Shown here piece after piece: positions 17,582 through 26,978 of a stretch of 64,000 nucleotides of DNA; positions within the stretch are counted from its first letter, which is position 1; every line of letters begins with the position of its first letter. The stretch covers positions 1 to 64,000 of the forward strand of contig CAXXHP010000001.1 of NCBI GenBank assembly GCA_963662675.2, given 5' to 3'. Below the pieces are notes generated by a model that saw nothing but the letters and a program-made list of their open reading frames with translations, had not been told where the DNA came from and made no database searches. The DNA comes from G963662675 sp963662675. GTDB taxonomy: Bacteria > Bacteroidota > Bacteroidia > Bacteroidales > Prolixibacteraceae. The position numbers were made by a program, and so were the translations under genes.

Positions 17582-18349
17582 TTGACAAATCAGAAAAATA
17601 AAATATACTTCGTCTCCGATGTCCATCTGGGGGCACCGGCATTGACAAACAATAAGGAGCGTGAACGCTTATTTGTTCGTTGGTTGGATGAGATAAAGAA
17701 AGATGCTTCCATGATTTTCTTAATGGGAGATATTTTTGACTATTGGTATGAATACAAAAGGGTTGTTCCACGTGGTTTTAGCCGAACTCTTGGGAAAATT
17801 GCCGAAATAGCCGATTCAGGAATACCTATCCATTTTTTTACCGGCAACCATGATATCTGGGTGTTTGATTATCTGCCAAATGAGTTGGGTGTTCAAGTGC
17901 ATTACAAAGAAAAGCGCATGACGCTTTTTGGTAAGAAATTTCTGCTGGCACATGGCGATGGTCTTGACCCATTCGATAAAGGGTATCACTTTCTGAAGAA
18001 ACTATTTACTAATCGCATTTTGCAGTGGGTTTTTGCTCGCCTTCATCCGAACTTAGGTATTGCACTTGCACATGCATGGTCTAAAAAAAGTCGCTTAACA
18101 AAGGGGATGAATACACCATTTAAGGGAGAAGACAAAGAAGGACTCTATTTGTATGCAAAATCAGTGCTTGACAATGAGGATGTTGACTATTTTATTTTTG
18201 GACATAGACATTTGTTGTTAAATTTGCCCCTTGAAAATAAATCCAGATACATCAATCTTGGCGATTGGATTACGCATTTTTCATACGGCGTTTTTGATGG
18301 TGAAAAATTTGAATTGAAAACATATAAAGTTTCTGGCGAAAGCCGATGA
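17582..18349 (+). CDS. lpxH: UDP-2,3-diacylglucosamine diphosphatase, LpxH family
   Basis: 255 residues. Metallophosphoesterase motifs are in order: DVHLG near residue 14, GDIFDYW near 50, GNHD near 95, and a late GHRHL near 207. LpxH cleaves UDP-2,3-diacylglucosamine to lipid X in lipid A synthesis at the inner membrane. The start codon must be TTG: the next in-frame Met is after the first metal-binding motif. The stop overlaps the KAS III start region as ATGA, so the two genes are translationally coupled. Confidence 0.87.
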   Translation: MTNQKNKIYFVSDVHLGAPALTNNKERERLFVRWLDEIKKDASMIFLMGDIFDYWYEYKRVVPRGFSRTLGKIAEIADSGIPIHFFTGNHDIWVFDYLPNELGVQVHYKEKRMTLFGKKFLLAHGDGLDPFDKGYHFLKKLFTNRILQWVFARLHPNLGIALAHAWSKKSRLTKGMNTPFKGEDKEGLYLYAKSVLDNEDVDYFIFGHRHLLLNLPLENKSRYINLGDWITHFSYGVFDGEKFELKTYKVSGESR

Positions 18350-19440
18350 GTATTATTATGGCACAAAAATTATATACAAAAATTATTGGAACAGGAAGTT
18401 ACATTCCTGAGCAAGTAGTTAAAAATGAATACTTTTCTGACTACAAATTTTTTGATCCGGTTACAAACACTCTTTTGGAGAAGTCAAATGAAGAAATTAT
18501 TCAGAAGTTTCAGGAAATAACGAATATTAATGAGCGTCGTTGGGTTCGTGATGACCAGGTAAATTCAGATATTGCAGCAGAAGCGATTAAAGATGCATGT
18601 AAAGCTGCAAATATTGAGTTGGATGAACTAGATTTTATGATCATCGGGCATAATTTTGGTGACGTTGCTAAAGGCAAAACTCACACCGACATTTTGCCTT
18701 CATTGGCCAATAAAGTAAAAGGAAAACTTGGGTTGAAAAATCCTGCTTGTATTTGTCATGATGTAGTTTCTGGTTGCCCGGGATGGACACAGGGGATGGT
18801 TATTGCTGATGCATACATTCGCAGTGAAACGTTTAAGATCGGTGTTGTTGTCGGGTCAGACGTTTTATCTCGTATTTCAGAGCCACACGATCGTGACACG
18901 ATGATCTTTGCTGATGGTGCTGGAGCTACCGTTGTTAAAGGTGTGTGGTCTGATGAGCCAACGGGGATTCTATCGCAAGCAAGTCGTTCAGATTCTATTC
19001 CTTATGCAAATCTTTTGCAACTAGGAGGGTCTTTCAATCCGGAGCATAATGAAGATGATCTTTTTATGAAGATGGCCGGACATAAACTTTATGTTTATGC
19101 ATTGAAATATGTGCCAGGCGTTGTAAAGGATAGTATTGAGAAGGCCAGTCTGCAGTTGAGTGACATTAAGAAAGTATTGATCCATCAGGCCAATGAAAAA
19201 ATGGATGAAGCTATTTTGAAAGGTGTCTTCAAATTATATAAGGAGAAAGATATCCCGGAGGGGATCATGCCAATGAGCATTAGTGAATTAGGGAACTCAT
19301 CAACGGCAACAGTGCCTACTTTGCTTGATTTGATCATTAAAGGGAAAATGGAAAATCAAGAAATTAATGAAGGGGATTATATCGTGCTGTGCTCAGTTGG
19401 CGCTGGCATGAATATCAATTCAATTGTATACAAGTGGTAA
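18346..19440 (+). CDS. 3-oxoacyl-ACP synthase III family protein (FabH-like)
   Basis: 364 residues; a second Met 12 nt downstream (MAQKLYTKI) is an alternative start. Thiolase-fold catalytic triad visible: Cys in VSGCPGW near 143, His in LIHQANEKMD near 285, Asn in ELGNSSTATVP near 315. KAS III enzymes condense acyl-CoA with malonyl-ACP to begin fatty acid synthesis. It is longer than E. coli FabH, with an extra segment after residue 30, so it may be a paralogue with a different acyl substrate. Co-expressed with lpxH, which supports a role in envelope lipid supply. Confidence 0.85.
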   Translation: MSIIMAQKLYTKIIGTGSYIPEQVVKNEYFSDYKFFDPVTNTLLEKSNEEIIQKFQEITNINERRWVRDDQVNSDIAAEAIKDACKAANIELDELDFMIIGHNFGDVAKGKTHTDILPSLANKVKGKLGLKNPACICHDVVSGCPGWTQGMVIADAYIRSETFKIGVVVGSDVLSRISEPHDRDTMIFADGAGATVVKGVWSDEPTGILSQASRSDSIPYANLLQLGGSFNPEHNEDDLFMKMAGHKLYVYALKYVPGVVKDSIEKASLQLSDIKKVLIHQANEKMDEAILKGVFKLYKEKDIPEGIMPMSISELGNSSTATVPTLLDLIIKGKMENQEINEGDYIVLCSVGAGMNINSIVYKW

Positions 19441-19464
19441 TACTATATCGTAATTACATATCGG

Positions 19465-19495
19465 GCTGCCTTGTTTGTTCAAGGCAGCTTTTTTT
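19465..19495 (+). terminator. Terminator of the lpxH/KAS III unit
   Basis: GCTGCCTTG (19465-19473) pairs perfectly with CAAGGCAGC (19480-19488), followed by seven T residues. Confidence 0.85.
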
Positions 19496-19615
19496 GTGGG
19501 AGTTGCATTTGAGAGAAGCACTATCCCGAATAAGTTAAGCCCGATAAATAAGTCAGGTCTTCCAGAGGATATCAATGCTGATATAGGGAACTAGCTAACC
19601 GTGAGTTAAAGAGAA

Positions 19616-20278
19616 TCACCAATCTACAGTTTGTAGTCCATGTTCTGTCAGGAAATTGTTGGTGTTGCTGAAGTGTTTGTTGCCGAAAAAGCCGCGACTG
19701 GCAGAGAGGGGAGAGGGGTGGACAGATGTTAGTACCAAATGCTTGGTTTGATCAATAAATTCGCCTTTCCGAATAGCATAGTTTCCCCAAAGAATGAAGA
19801 CAACATGCTCTTTCTGGTCGTTAATTCTATGTATTACAGCATCTGTAAATTCTTCCCATCCTTTTTTTTGGTGCGATCCTGCCTGATGTGCTCTAACTGT
19901 TAATGTTGCGTTTAGTAAAAGTACGCCTTGGGTAGCCCAATGGGTCAGATTTCCAGTTGTTGGAATGGTATTCCCGGTATCGTTATGCAATTCTTTAAAA
20001 ATGTTCCGCAGGCTTGGTGGAAAAGCAACTCCATCGTTTACCGAAAAGCAAAGTCCATGAGCTTGCTCCGGCCCGTGATAGGGATCCTGCCCAAGAATTA
20101 CGACCTTGAGCTTGTCAAAAGGACATTGGTTAAATGCATTGAAAATGAGTTTGGCGGGGGGGTATATTTTTTGTGTACGGTATTCTTCGTGTACAAAACT
20201 TGTAAGTTTCTCGAAATACGGTTTTCCAAATTCATCGGCAAGCAGGTTTTTCCAACCACTTTCAATTTTAACGTCCAT
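19616..20278 (-). CDS. ung: Uracil-DNA glycosylase
   Basis: About 220 residues from MDVKIESGW; an extended frame adds a 12-residue hydrophobic leader without family similarity. Motif A GQDPYHGPEQAHGLCFSV with the catalytic Asp is near residue 63, and motif B HPSPLSASRGFFG with the catalytic His is near 187. It removes uracil from DNA to start base excision repair. It appears monocistronic and divergent from rmuC. Confidence 0.96.
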   Translation of the reverse strand: MDVKIESGWKNLLADEFGKPYFEKLTSFVHEEYRTQKIYPPAKLIFNAFNQCPFDKLKVVILGQDPYHGPEQAHGLCFSVNDGVAFPPSLRNIFKELHNDTGNTIPTTGNLTHWATQGVLLLNATLTVRAHQAGSHQKKGWEEFTDAVIHRINDQKEHVVFILWGNYAIRKGEFIDQTKHLVLTSVHPSPLSASRGFFGNKHFSNTNNFLTEHGLQTVDW

Positions 20279-20482
20279 TTTCTGATGCTTTATTTTGATA
20301 AGCAAAAGTAGCATTAAAGTTTCAGGTAGCCAATTGAGGGGCAGGAGAGAGAACGTTAAAATATTAAATCAACTCTGTCTTTTCTTCACCTTCGCTTCCC
20401 ACGTTCTTATTTCTCATATTCCCAAAAACCGCTTTCTGATCTACGTTCTTCTTTGTACTTTTAAATTTCTAATTCACAAACA

Positions 20483-21796
20483 ATGGAAATTATCTATCTG
20501 CTTGCCGGTCTGGTTGTTGGTTTTATTATAGCACTGTTAGTTTTTAAGTTGAAGGTAAAATCTTCGGAAAATGAGTTTCTCGAGATTCGGACTGAATATG
20601 AAAAGAATAAGGCTCAGCTGGAGGAACGGGTCAGTTATTTGCAGGATGATAAAGAAAAGCTGGGTTCAAGACTTGAATTAACTGAATCTGAAAATGAACA
20701 ACAATCTGAACGTTTGGCGAAGGCTGAAGTAGAATTTGCCAATCTTCGTGAAAAGTTAGCTACGCAGAAGCAGGAAATGGAGGAGCTGCAGAAAAAATTC
20801 ACTACTGAATTTGAAAACGTAGCTCACAAAATACTGAAACAGAATTCACAGGAGTTTACACAGGTTAACCAGAAAAATATCAATGAGATACTAAATCCAT
20901 TGCGTGAAAAAATACAGCTGTTTGAAAAGAAAGTGGAAGACACGTACGAAAAAGGTCTGAAAGACCAGACTGACCTGAAAGCTGAGTTGAAAAAGCTGCA
21001 TGATCTGAACTTGAAAATAAGTGATGAGGCGAATAACCTGACTAAAGCGCTAAAAGGTGATGTGAAAAAACAAGGTAACTGGGGTGAAGTAATTCTGGAA
21101 CGTATACTGGAACGCTCAGGACTTACAGAGGGACGCGAATACGAAAAGCAGTTTAGTGTTATTGGAGAAAACGGCTCACGTTTGCAGCCTGATGTCGTTA
21201 TTAATCTACCCGAACAAAAGCACATCGTTGTCGATTCGAAAGTATCTTTGGTTGCATACGAACGTTTGGTAAATTCCAATGACGAAACTGACCGGATAAA
21301 ATACATCAAAGATCATTTGCTAAGTATAAAAAACCACATAAAAGGGCTCAGTGATAAACACTATCAAAATGCACAAGGGCTAAACAGCCCCGACTTTGTG
21401 CTGCTTTTTGTTCCTATTGAGTCTTCATTCAGTGTTGCCATTGAAGCCGATCAGGACTTGTTCTCTTACGCATGGGACAATAAAGTGGTGATTGTTAGTC
21501 CGTCAACGTTGTTGGCAACCTTGCGAACTATAGCATCCATTTGGCAACAGGAAAACCAAACTAAAAATGCCTTGGAAATTGCAAAGCAGGGTGGGGCATT
21601 ATATGACAAGTTTGTCAACTTTATAGCTGATCTGGAAAGTATTGGCAAGGGGCTGGAGAACACAAAAAAATCATATGATTCTGCGTTGAATAAATTACAT
21701 GTTGGTAGTGGCAACCTAATAAGGAGAGTAGAGAATATTAAAAAACTAGGTGCTAAAGCCAGCAAGGAACTACCTCAGAAATATCTGGAAGATTAG
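20483..21796 (+). CDS. rmuC: DNA recombination protein RmuC
   Basis: 437 residues: an N-terminal transmembrane helix (IIYLLAGLVVGFIIALLVF), a long coiled coil (about 30-190) and the conserved RmuC nuclease-like domain with KKQGNWGEVILERILERSGL, DVVINLP and VDSKVSL near 230-255. RmuC limits inversions and rearrangements at repeats. The gene converges with fetB, whose stop codon is only 7 bases away. Confidence 0.92.
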   Translation: MEIIYLLAGLVVGFIIALLVFKLKVKSSENEFLEIRTEYEKNKAQLEERVSYLQDDKEKLGSRLELTESENEQQSERLAKAEVEFANLREKLATQKQEMEELQKKFTTEFENVAHKILKQNSQEFTQVNQKNINEILNPLREKIQLFEKKVEDTYEKGLKDQTDLKAELKKLHDLNLKISDEANNLTKALKGDVKKQGNWGEVILERILERSGLTEGREYEKQFSVIGENGSRLQPDVVINLPEQKHIVVDSKVSLVAYERLVNSNDETDRIKYIKDHLLSIKNHIKGLSDKHYQNAQGLNSPDFVLLFVPIESSFSVAIEADQDLFSYAWDNKVVIVSPSTLLATLRTIASIWQQENQTKNALEIAKQGGALYDKFVNFIADLESIGKGLENTKKSYDSALNKLHVGSGNLIRRVENIKKLGAKASKELPQKYLED

Positions 21797-21802
21797 AGGC
21801 TA

Positions 21803-22588
21803 CTACGAAAGTAATTCTCGCTTTAATTTATCGTGTTTGTCAAAGCCTTGATGAATGGTGAACAGTAATTGCAATACATTGCTAAGCAAACTGGTAAAGA
21901 AGATAATCACCATCACCATAATTTGGTATTTGACAGAAAGTATTGGGTCTGATCCGCCCAGAATTTGTCCAGTCATAACACCGGGCAGGGAAACCAAACC
22001 CACGGTGGCCATGGTTGCAATGTTTGGAGCCATAGCAGTACGAATGGCTTCTTTTAAAAAAGGGCGAGCAGCCTCATTTTTAGATGCACCTGTTGCCAGT
22101 AAATAGAAGTATGTTTTTTCTTCCTTTCTCGCGCTATTGAAGAAGGTTTTAAGTGCTACAATATTTGATTTGAGGATATTCCCAAGCATTAATCCTGCTA
22201 TAGGGATGAAGACATCTGCCCTGAAAATATTGTCTAATTGAACAATCGCTGCATTGAAATAAATCAAAGTAAATAAGGTTGGTGCCAACATTGAAAGAAA
22301 GGTTGGAAGCAATAGCATTTTTATGCGCAGGTTCGAGTTTCGTATGCCTGAGAAAGCTGCAAAAAGCACCATCATAAATACATAGGCAAGATTGATAAAA
22401 GCATTATCAAGCAGAAAGATGTATTTCAAATAAAATGCGACAAAGCCAAGTTGTATAAGCATTCGCATTACTGAGATTATCAGTTTTTTATTAAATCCCA
22501 GTTTAAGTTTCCAAATGATAAGTATTGAAGGCAGGATCAGCAGAAGGCCGAAGATCAATCCACTTATAGAAATGTCAGCTGTATTCAT
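21803..22588 (-). CDS. fetB: ABC transporter permease, FetB/UPF0014 family
   Basis: About 261 residues from MNTADISISG; the chosen start overlaps the fetA stop as ATGA, while the frame is open 14 codons further upstream. About seven hydrophobic segments. Family signature in the cytoplasmic loop: LLATGASKNEAARPFLKEA followed by PGVMTGQILGG. FetAB of E. coli exports iron and aids oxidative-stress resistance; the substrate here is inferred from homology. Confidence 0.86.
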   Translation of the reverse strand: MNTADISISGLIFGLLLILPSILIIWKLKLGFNKKLIISVMRMLIQLGFVAFYLKYIFLLDNAFINLAYVFMMVLFAAFSGIRNSNLRIKMLLLPTFLSMLAPTLFTLIYFNAAIVQLDNIFRADVFIPIAGLMLGNILKSNIVALKTFFNSARKEEKTYFYLLATGASKNEAARPFLKEAIRTAMAPNIATMATVGLVSLPGVMTGQILGGSDPILSVKYQIMVMVIIFFTSLLSNVLQLLFTIHQGFDKHDKLKRELLS

Positions 22589-23205
22589 GAAAGTAGGCTT
22601 GAAATTACTTTCATCTGAGGGATTTGCCATTCTGTGTCATGACTGACACAAATCACCGTTTTTTTTGTTTTGGAGATGTAATCAATGAAAAAATGTTTCA
22701 TTTTATCATCCATTGCAGAGGTCGGTTCATCGAGGATTAATACCGAGCGGTTGAGCATCATGATAAGTGCCCACCCGAGGCGTTGGCGCTCTCCACCGGA
22801 AATATCGCTGGTGTTTTTTTGGAGAATTTCCTCAGGTAGATTTAATTCTTGAAGTTTTGTTACCAGTAGTTCTGTCGTGTAGTGAATCGATTTGTTGGCT
22901 GAATAACTGAATATCTCTTGAAAAATCTCGCTTACTTTTCCATTTGGGAAGTCAATCTCTTGACTGAGATAGCCAATGCTTTTTCGGATTTTTCGAATGT
23001 TTTCTGGATTTACTTCTTTCTGATTGAAGATAATCTTGCCTTCGTCAGCCACTAAAAAACCTAAGAGAAGTTTAAGCAAACTTGTCTTTCCACTACCGGA
23101 GGGAGCCGAAATAACAACTTTTTCTCCTTTGGCAATATTTAGGTTGAAATTCCCAAGTAGCTGCTTATTCCCCAGTTCTAGGGATATATTCTTAAATCGG
23201 ATCAT
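22585..23205 (-). CDS. fetA: ABC transporter ATP-binding protein, FetA-like
   Basis: 206 residues with Walker A APSGSGKT near 35, signature SGGERQRLG near 137, Walker B SVLILDEPTSAMD near 155 and the switch His in CVSHD. It is coupled to the permease gene by a four-base overlap. The pair makes a compact exporter-type ABC system of the FetAB group. Confidence 0.88.
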   Translation of the reverse strand: MIRFKNISLELGNKQLLGNFNLNIAKGEKVVISAPSGSGKTSLLKLLLGFLVADEGKIIFNQKEVNPENIRKIRKSIGYLSQEIDFPNGKVSEIFQEIFSYSANKSIHYTTELLVTKLQELNLPEEILQKNTSDISGGERQRLGWALIMMLNRSVLILDEPTSAMDDKMKHFFIDYISKTKKTVICVSHDTEWQIPQMKVISSLLS

Positions 23206-23225
23206 GAGAATACGTAAAATCAGAC

Positions 23226-23250
23226 GAAAAAAAACCGGAGTAATTCCGGT
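23226..23250 (-). terminator. Terminator of clpX
   Basis: ACCGGA (23234-23239) pairs with TCCGGT (23245-23250); on the minus strand the hairpin is followed by a run of eight T residues. It separates clpX from fetA. Confidence 0.8.
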
Positions 23251-23262
23251 ATTTAATATGAT

Positions 23263-24480
23263 TTAGCTTGCTTTTAGTCGCTGTGCATCTTCCGGATCAA
23301 TTTTAGACTCGGCATATTCTTTTGAAATTTTTAAATCTTTGATATTCTCTGTTGGACTGTCGAACATGGCATCAATCATGATGTTTTCACAGATTGACCT
23401 TAGTCCTCTGGCGCCAAGTTTAAACTCCACAGCCTTGTCAACAATGTACTCAAGTGCATCTTCCTCAAAGCTCAATTCAATATCATCCAGTTCAAACAGT
23501 TTGATGTATTGTCTGATAAGAGAATTTTTTGGTTCAGTGAGAATGTTTCTCAAGGCCGTACGATCAAGAGGCTTCAGATATGTAAGAACCGGCAAACGCC
23601 CAATGATTTCGGGAATAAGTCCAAAACTTTTTAAATCTTGTGGCGAAATATATTGTAGCATATTTTCGCGATCAACTTTGTCAATATTCTTTTGGGCACC
23701 ATAGCCAACAACTTTTGTGTTTAACCGGTTGGCAATTTTCTTGTCAATTCCGTCAAAGGCACCACCACAAATGAAAAGGATGTTTTTTGTATTGACCGCA
23801 ATCATCTTTTGCTCAGGATGTTTCCTTCCACCTTGTGGTGGAACGTTCACAACGGCTCCTTCAAGTAATTTCAATAAGCCTTGCTGAACACCTTCGCCTG
23901 AAACATCGCGGGTGATAGAGGGATTGTCGCCTTTCCGGGCAATTTTGTCTATCTCATCAATAAATACAATGCCCCTTTCAGCAGCCTCCACATTGTAGTC
24001 TGCAGATTGTAACAGTCGTGTTAATAAACTTTCAACATCTTCTCCTACATAGCCAGCCTCCGTTAGAACGGTTGCATCAACAATGGTAAAAGGTACATGC
24101 AGCATTTTTGCAATGGTACGTGCTAAAAGCGTTTTCCCTGTCCCGGTTTGGCCAACTAGAATAATATTGGATTTTTCAATCTCTGTTTCTTCGTCTTTCT
24201 GAACCTTTTGGTTCAGACGTTTATAATGGTTATAAACGGCAACTGCTAAAACTTTCTTTGCTTGGTCTTGGCCGATAACATATTGATCAACAAATTCTTT
24301 TATCTGTTTGGGTTTTAGGAGTTTTATGGCTGTCAGATCAAATTCTGAATCTTTTTTGAACTCCTCTTCAACAATAGCATATGCTTGTTCAATGCAACGG
24401 TCACAAATGTGCCCCTCCATTCCTGCAATAAGAAGATTTACTTCCTTCTTCTCTTGTCCACAAAAAGAACATTTATCCAT
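23263..24480 (-). CDS. clpX: ClpX, ATP-dependent unfoldase of ClpXP
   Basis: About 405 residues from MDKCSFCGQ. An N-terminal C4 zinc-binding domain (CSFC ... CDRC), Walker A GQTGTGKTLLA near 115, Walker B FIDEIDKIAR near 180, and a C-terminal sensor-2 region GARGLRS are present. ClpX is a hexameric AAA+ machine that unfolds substrates and feeds them to ClpP. It is 25 nt downstream of clpP. Confidence 0.97.
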   Translation of the reverse strand: MDKCSFCGQEKKEVNLLIAGMEGHICDRCIEQAYAIVEEEFKKDSEFDLTAIKLLKPKQIKEFVDQYVIGQDQAKKVLAVAVYNHYKRLNQKVQKDEETEIEKSNIILVGQTGTGKTLLARTIAKMLHVPFTIVDATVLTEAGYVGEDVESLLTRLLQSADYNVEAAERGIVFIDEIDKIARKGDNPSITRDVSGEGVQQGLLKLLEGAVVNVPPQGGRKHPEQKMIAVNTKNILFICGGAFDGIDKKIANRLNTKVVGYGAQKNIDKVDRENMLQYISPQDLKSFGLIPEIIGRLPVLTYLKPLDRTALRNILTEPKNSLIRQYIKLFELDDIELSFEEDALEYIVDKAVEFKLGARGLRSICENIMIDAMFDSPTENIKDLKISKEYAESKIDPEDAQRLKAS

Positions 24481-24505
24481 AGTGTTTTTCTCCTTAATCA
24501 ATACC

Positions 24506-25177
24506 TTAGCTCCTAATCAAAATCTCATCAATCATACCATAATCTTTGGCTTCAGTCGAAGTCATCCAGTAATCACGGTCAGCGTCTTTTTCAACTTGTT
24601 TGTATGTTTTTCCAGCGTGACTGGCAATAATATCGTAAAGTTCTTTCTTTAGTTTTAAGATCTCACGAGCTGTAATTTCAATATCAGAAGCTTGTCCTTG
24701 TGCTCCCCCCATTGGCTGATGTATCATTACTCGCGAGTGTTTAAGTGCAGAACGTTTCCCTTTTGCTCCGGCTGTGAGCAATACAGCTCCCATTGATGCA
24801 GCCATCCCCGTACAGATAGTGGCAATGTCTGGCGATATATATTGCATGGTATCGTAAATACCTAAGCCTGCATGAACAGACCCACCAGGAGTGTTAAAGT
24901 AGATTTGGATATCTTTTGTTGGATCAGTAGATTCCAGAAATAGTAACTGTGCCTGAATGATATTGGCAATATAATCGTCAATTGGAGTTCCCAAAAAGAT
25001 GATGCGATCCATCATTAAGCGAGAAAATACATCCATTGAAGCAACGTTCAGTTGGCGCTCTTCAATAATGTACGGAGTTAAACTGTTTGTAAACAGTGAG
25101 TCGAAACGGTGCATGTTCAGGCTACTAATCCCTAAATGTCCTGTCGCATATTTGTTAAATTCTCTATGGTCATTCAT
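24506..25177 (-). CDS. clpP: ClpP protease subunit
   Basis: About 223 residues from MNDHREFNKY. This start is supported by a strong ribosome-binding site 9 nt before it; the open frame extends 57 nt further through that site. Catalytic Ser in CTGMAASMGAVLL, catalytic His in SRVMIHQP and Asp further on are visible. It forms a tetradecameric serine protease with ClpX. The order tig-clpP-clpX is the common bacterial arrangement. Confidence 0.97.
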   Translation of the reverse strand: MNDHREFNKYATGHLGISSLNMHRFDSLFTNSLTPYIIEERQLNVASMDVFSRLMMDRIIFLGTPIDDYIANIIQAQLLFLESTDPTKDIQIYFNTPGGSVHAGLGIYDTMQYISPDIATICTGMAASMGAVLLTAGAKGKRSALKHSRVMIHQPMGGAQGQASDIEITAREILKLKKELYDIIASHAGKTYKQVEKDADRDYWMTSTEAKDYGMIDEILIRS

Positions 25178-25186
25178 TATGTTTGT

Positions 25187-25193
25187 CCTCCTT
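25187..25193 (-). promoter_or_regulatory. Strong Shine-Dalgarno site of clpP
   Basis: Minus-strand AAGGAGG, 9 nt before the ATG at 25177. Such perfect sites are rare in Bacteroidota, so it stands out and fixes the clpP start. Confidence 0.7.
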
Positions 25194-25312
25194 TTAAAAA
25201 AAAACTTTGTAAAGTTCGGTTGAGTCCTAATCATATTGAATAATCAATTAATAGGGATCAACCGAATTTTACAAAGTTATATAAAATATGCTCTTTGCCT
25301 GAAGGCTTTTGT

Positions 25313-26668
25313 CTATTTTTCCAACATTTTGGTAAATTCCTCTTGGCTGATTTCTTTTTCGTCGATTGTTACTTTCGATTTGATAACCTCCAGTATTTTA
25401 TCTTCTTGAACATTTGTTGCTACACGCATTCTTTCATTTTCATCTTTAAGAATGTGTCCGGCGTAATTTACCAACTGCTCGTCTGGAACATTATGCATTC
25501 CGTATTGTGCAAATTGTGATGCCGCTAATTTCTTCGCAAATTCCAGCATGTTTTCTTCAGACACTTCAATTTCATTGTCTTTTGAAATGCGGCCTTTAAT
25601 TAATTGCCAACGTAAGTCGTTTAAGAAATTACCGAATTCAGAATCAATTTGTTCTGCAGTCATTTCCTTGTTTGATGCTTTTAACCATCGTTTTAGAAAT
25701 TCTTCGGGCAGTTCCATTTGTATTTTTTCAACCAAAGATTCTCGGCAATCAAGGTTGAATTTGTAGTCGCTGGAATGTAGCAATCCAGATTGGATTTCGC
25801 CTTTCAGCTTGTTCCGAAATTGTTCCTCAGTTTTAATCTCCGTTTCTTCACCAAAAGCTTTCTTAAATAGATCTTCATTTATTTCAGCTTTTTTGAAACG
25901 AAGAACTTCTGCAATCGCAAAGCTAAAGTTGCCTTCAATTTTCTCCGCTTCTTCTTTTGGGATATTTAGCATATGTCCAACTTCGTCTTTGCTTTCGTAT
26001 GCTTTAATTGGGTCGAAAACAATGGTGTCTCCAACTTTTTTGCCGATCATTTCTTTTTTAATGGCCTCATCTTTCACCAAGTCAACAGCGATAACCGTTC
26101 CTTCAGTCTTTATTCCTTCTTCAAGAGGGCTGCCATTTTCATCAAGTTGAATAAAATCACCACGCAGGGTGTCTTTGTCTTCAGATATATCAACTTTAAC
26201 ATTCTCTCCAAAGTGGCCGGTATAAGATTCAGCTTGCTTGTTGATCATTTCATCATCAACAAGGATGTTGAAGTATGTGAATTTTTTGCGTTTGTCAAGT
26301 TTCACCTCAATCTCAGGGGCAATAGCAACGTCAAAAAAGAATTCGAAATCAACAGCAGAATCAAAATCGATTGCCTGTTGTTTTTCGTCATTTGGAATTG
26401 GGTCACCTAGGATATTGAGTTTCTCATCTACTAAGTATTTAGAAAGGCTTTCACCTAGCATTTTATTAACCTCTTCTGCCAGTACAGATTTTCCGTACAT
26501 TTTTTTTATAAGTCCTGCAGGTACTTTCCCTGGGCGAAATCCTGGCATGTTCGCCTTTTTACGATAGTCTTTTAAAGCTTCGCTTACCGTTGCTTCGTAA
26601 TCGTTCTTCTCAATTTTTACGGTAATTGTTGCGTTTAGCTCGTTTGTGTTCTCTCTTGTAATATTCAT
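25313..26668 (-). CDS. tig: Trigger factor
   Basis: 451 residues. The N-terminal ribosome-binding domain contains the signature GFRPGKVP near 42. A divergent FKBP-like middle domain spans about 150-245 and a long helical C-terminal chaperone domain follows. Trigger factor binds nascent chains at the ribosome exit tunnel. It is upstream of clpP in the same direction. Confidence 0.95.
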   Translation of the reverse strand: MNITRENTNELNATITVKIEKNDYEATVSEALKDYRKKANMPGFRPGKVPAGLIKKMYGKSVLAEEVNKMLGESLSKYLVDEKLNILGDPIPNDEKQQAIDFDSAVDFEFFFDVAIAPEIEVKLDKRKKFTYFNILVDDEMINKQAESYTGHFGENVKVDISEDKDTLRGDFIQLDENGSPLEEGIKTEGTVIAVDLVKDEAIKKEMIGKKVGDTIVFDPIKAYESKDEVGHMLNIPKEEAEKIEGNFSFAIAEVLRFKKAEINEDLFKKAFGEETEIKTEEQFRNKLKGEIQSGLLHSSDYKFNLDCRESLVEKIQMELPEEFLKRWLKASNKEMTAEQIDSEFGNFLNDLRWQLIKGRISKDNEIEVSEENMLEFAKKLAASQFAQYGMHNVPDEQLVNYAGHILKDENERMRVATNVQEDKILEVIKSKVTIDEKEISQEEFTKMLEK

Positions 26669-26756
26669 AGGAATTCCACTTAAAATTTTGTGAAAACATT
26701 CAGATAACCAGTGGGTTATCGTAAAAAGTCAATAAAGAATGATGCTATAAATCAAT

Positions 26757-26799
26757 AAAAACCGCATGCTTGAACAATCTCGTTCAAGCATAGCGGTTG
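26757..26799 (-). terminator. Terminator after tRNA-Leu
   Basis: A long stem: AACCGC plus TGCTTGAAC on one side pairs with GTTCAAGCA plus GCGGTT on the other, one side having one extra base. On the minus strand it is followed by TTTTTATT. Confidence 0.8.
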
Positions 26800-26811
26800 A
26801 GCTTCTCTTTG

Positions 26812-26893
26812 TGCGGGCGAAGGGACTCGAACCCCCACGCCATAAGGCACTAGATCCTAAGTCTAGCGCGTCTACCAATTCCGCCACGCCCGC
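26812..26893 (-). tRNA. tRNA-Leu (anticodon UAG)
   Basis: On the minus strand the acceptor stem GCGGGCG pairs with CGCCCGC, followed by discriminator A. The D-loop, the long variable arm of a class II tRNA and the T-loop GGTTCGAGTCC are present. The anticodon loop reads CTTAGGA, giving UAG, which reads CUN leucine codons. CCA is not encoded. 82 nt. Confidence 0.96.
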
Positions 26894-26978
26894 TAATCGA
26901 GGCGCAAATATAAAGCATTTTTTTATTTCTGCAAACAAGAATTTCAAAGTTATTCTGAAATATTTTTTTTAGAAACTT

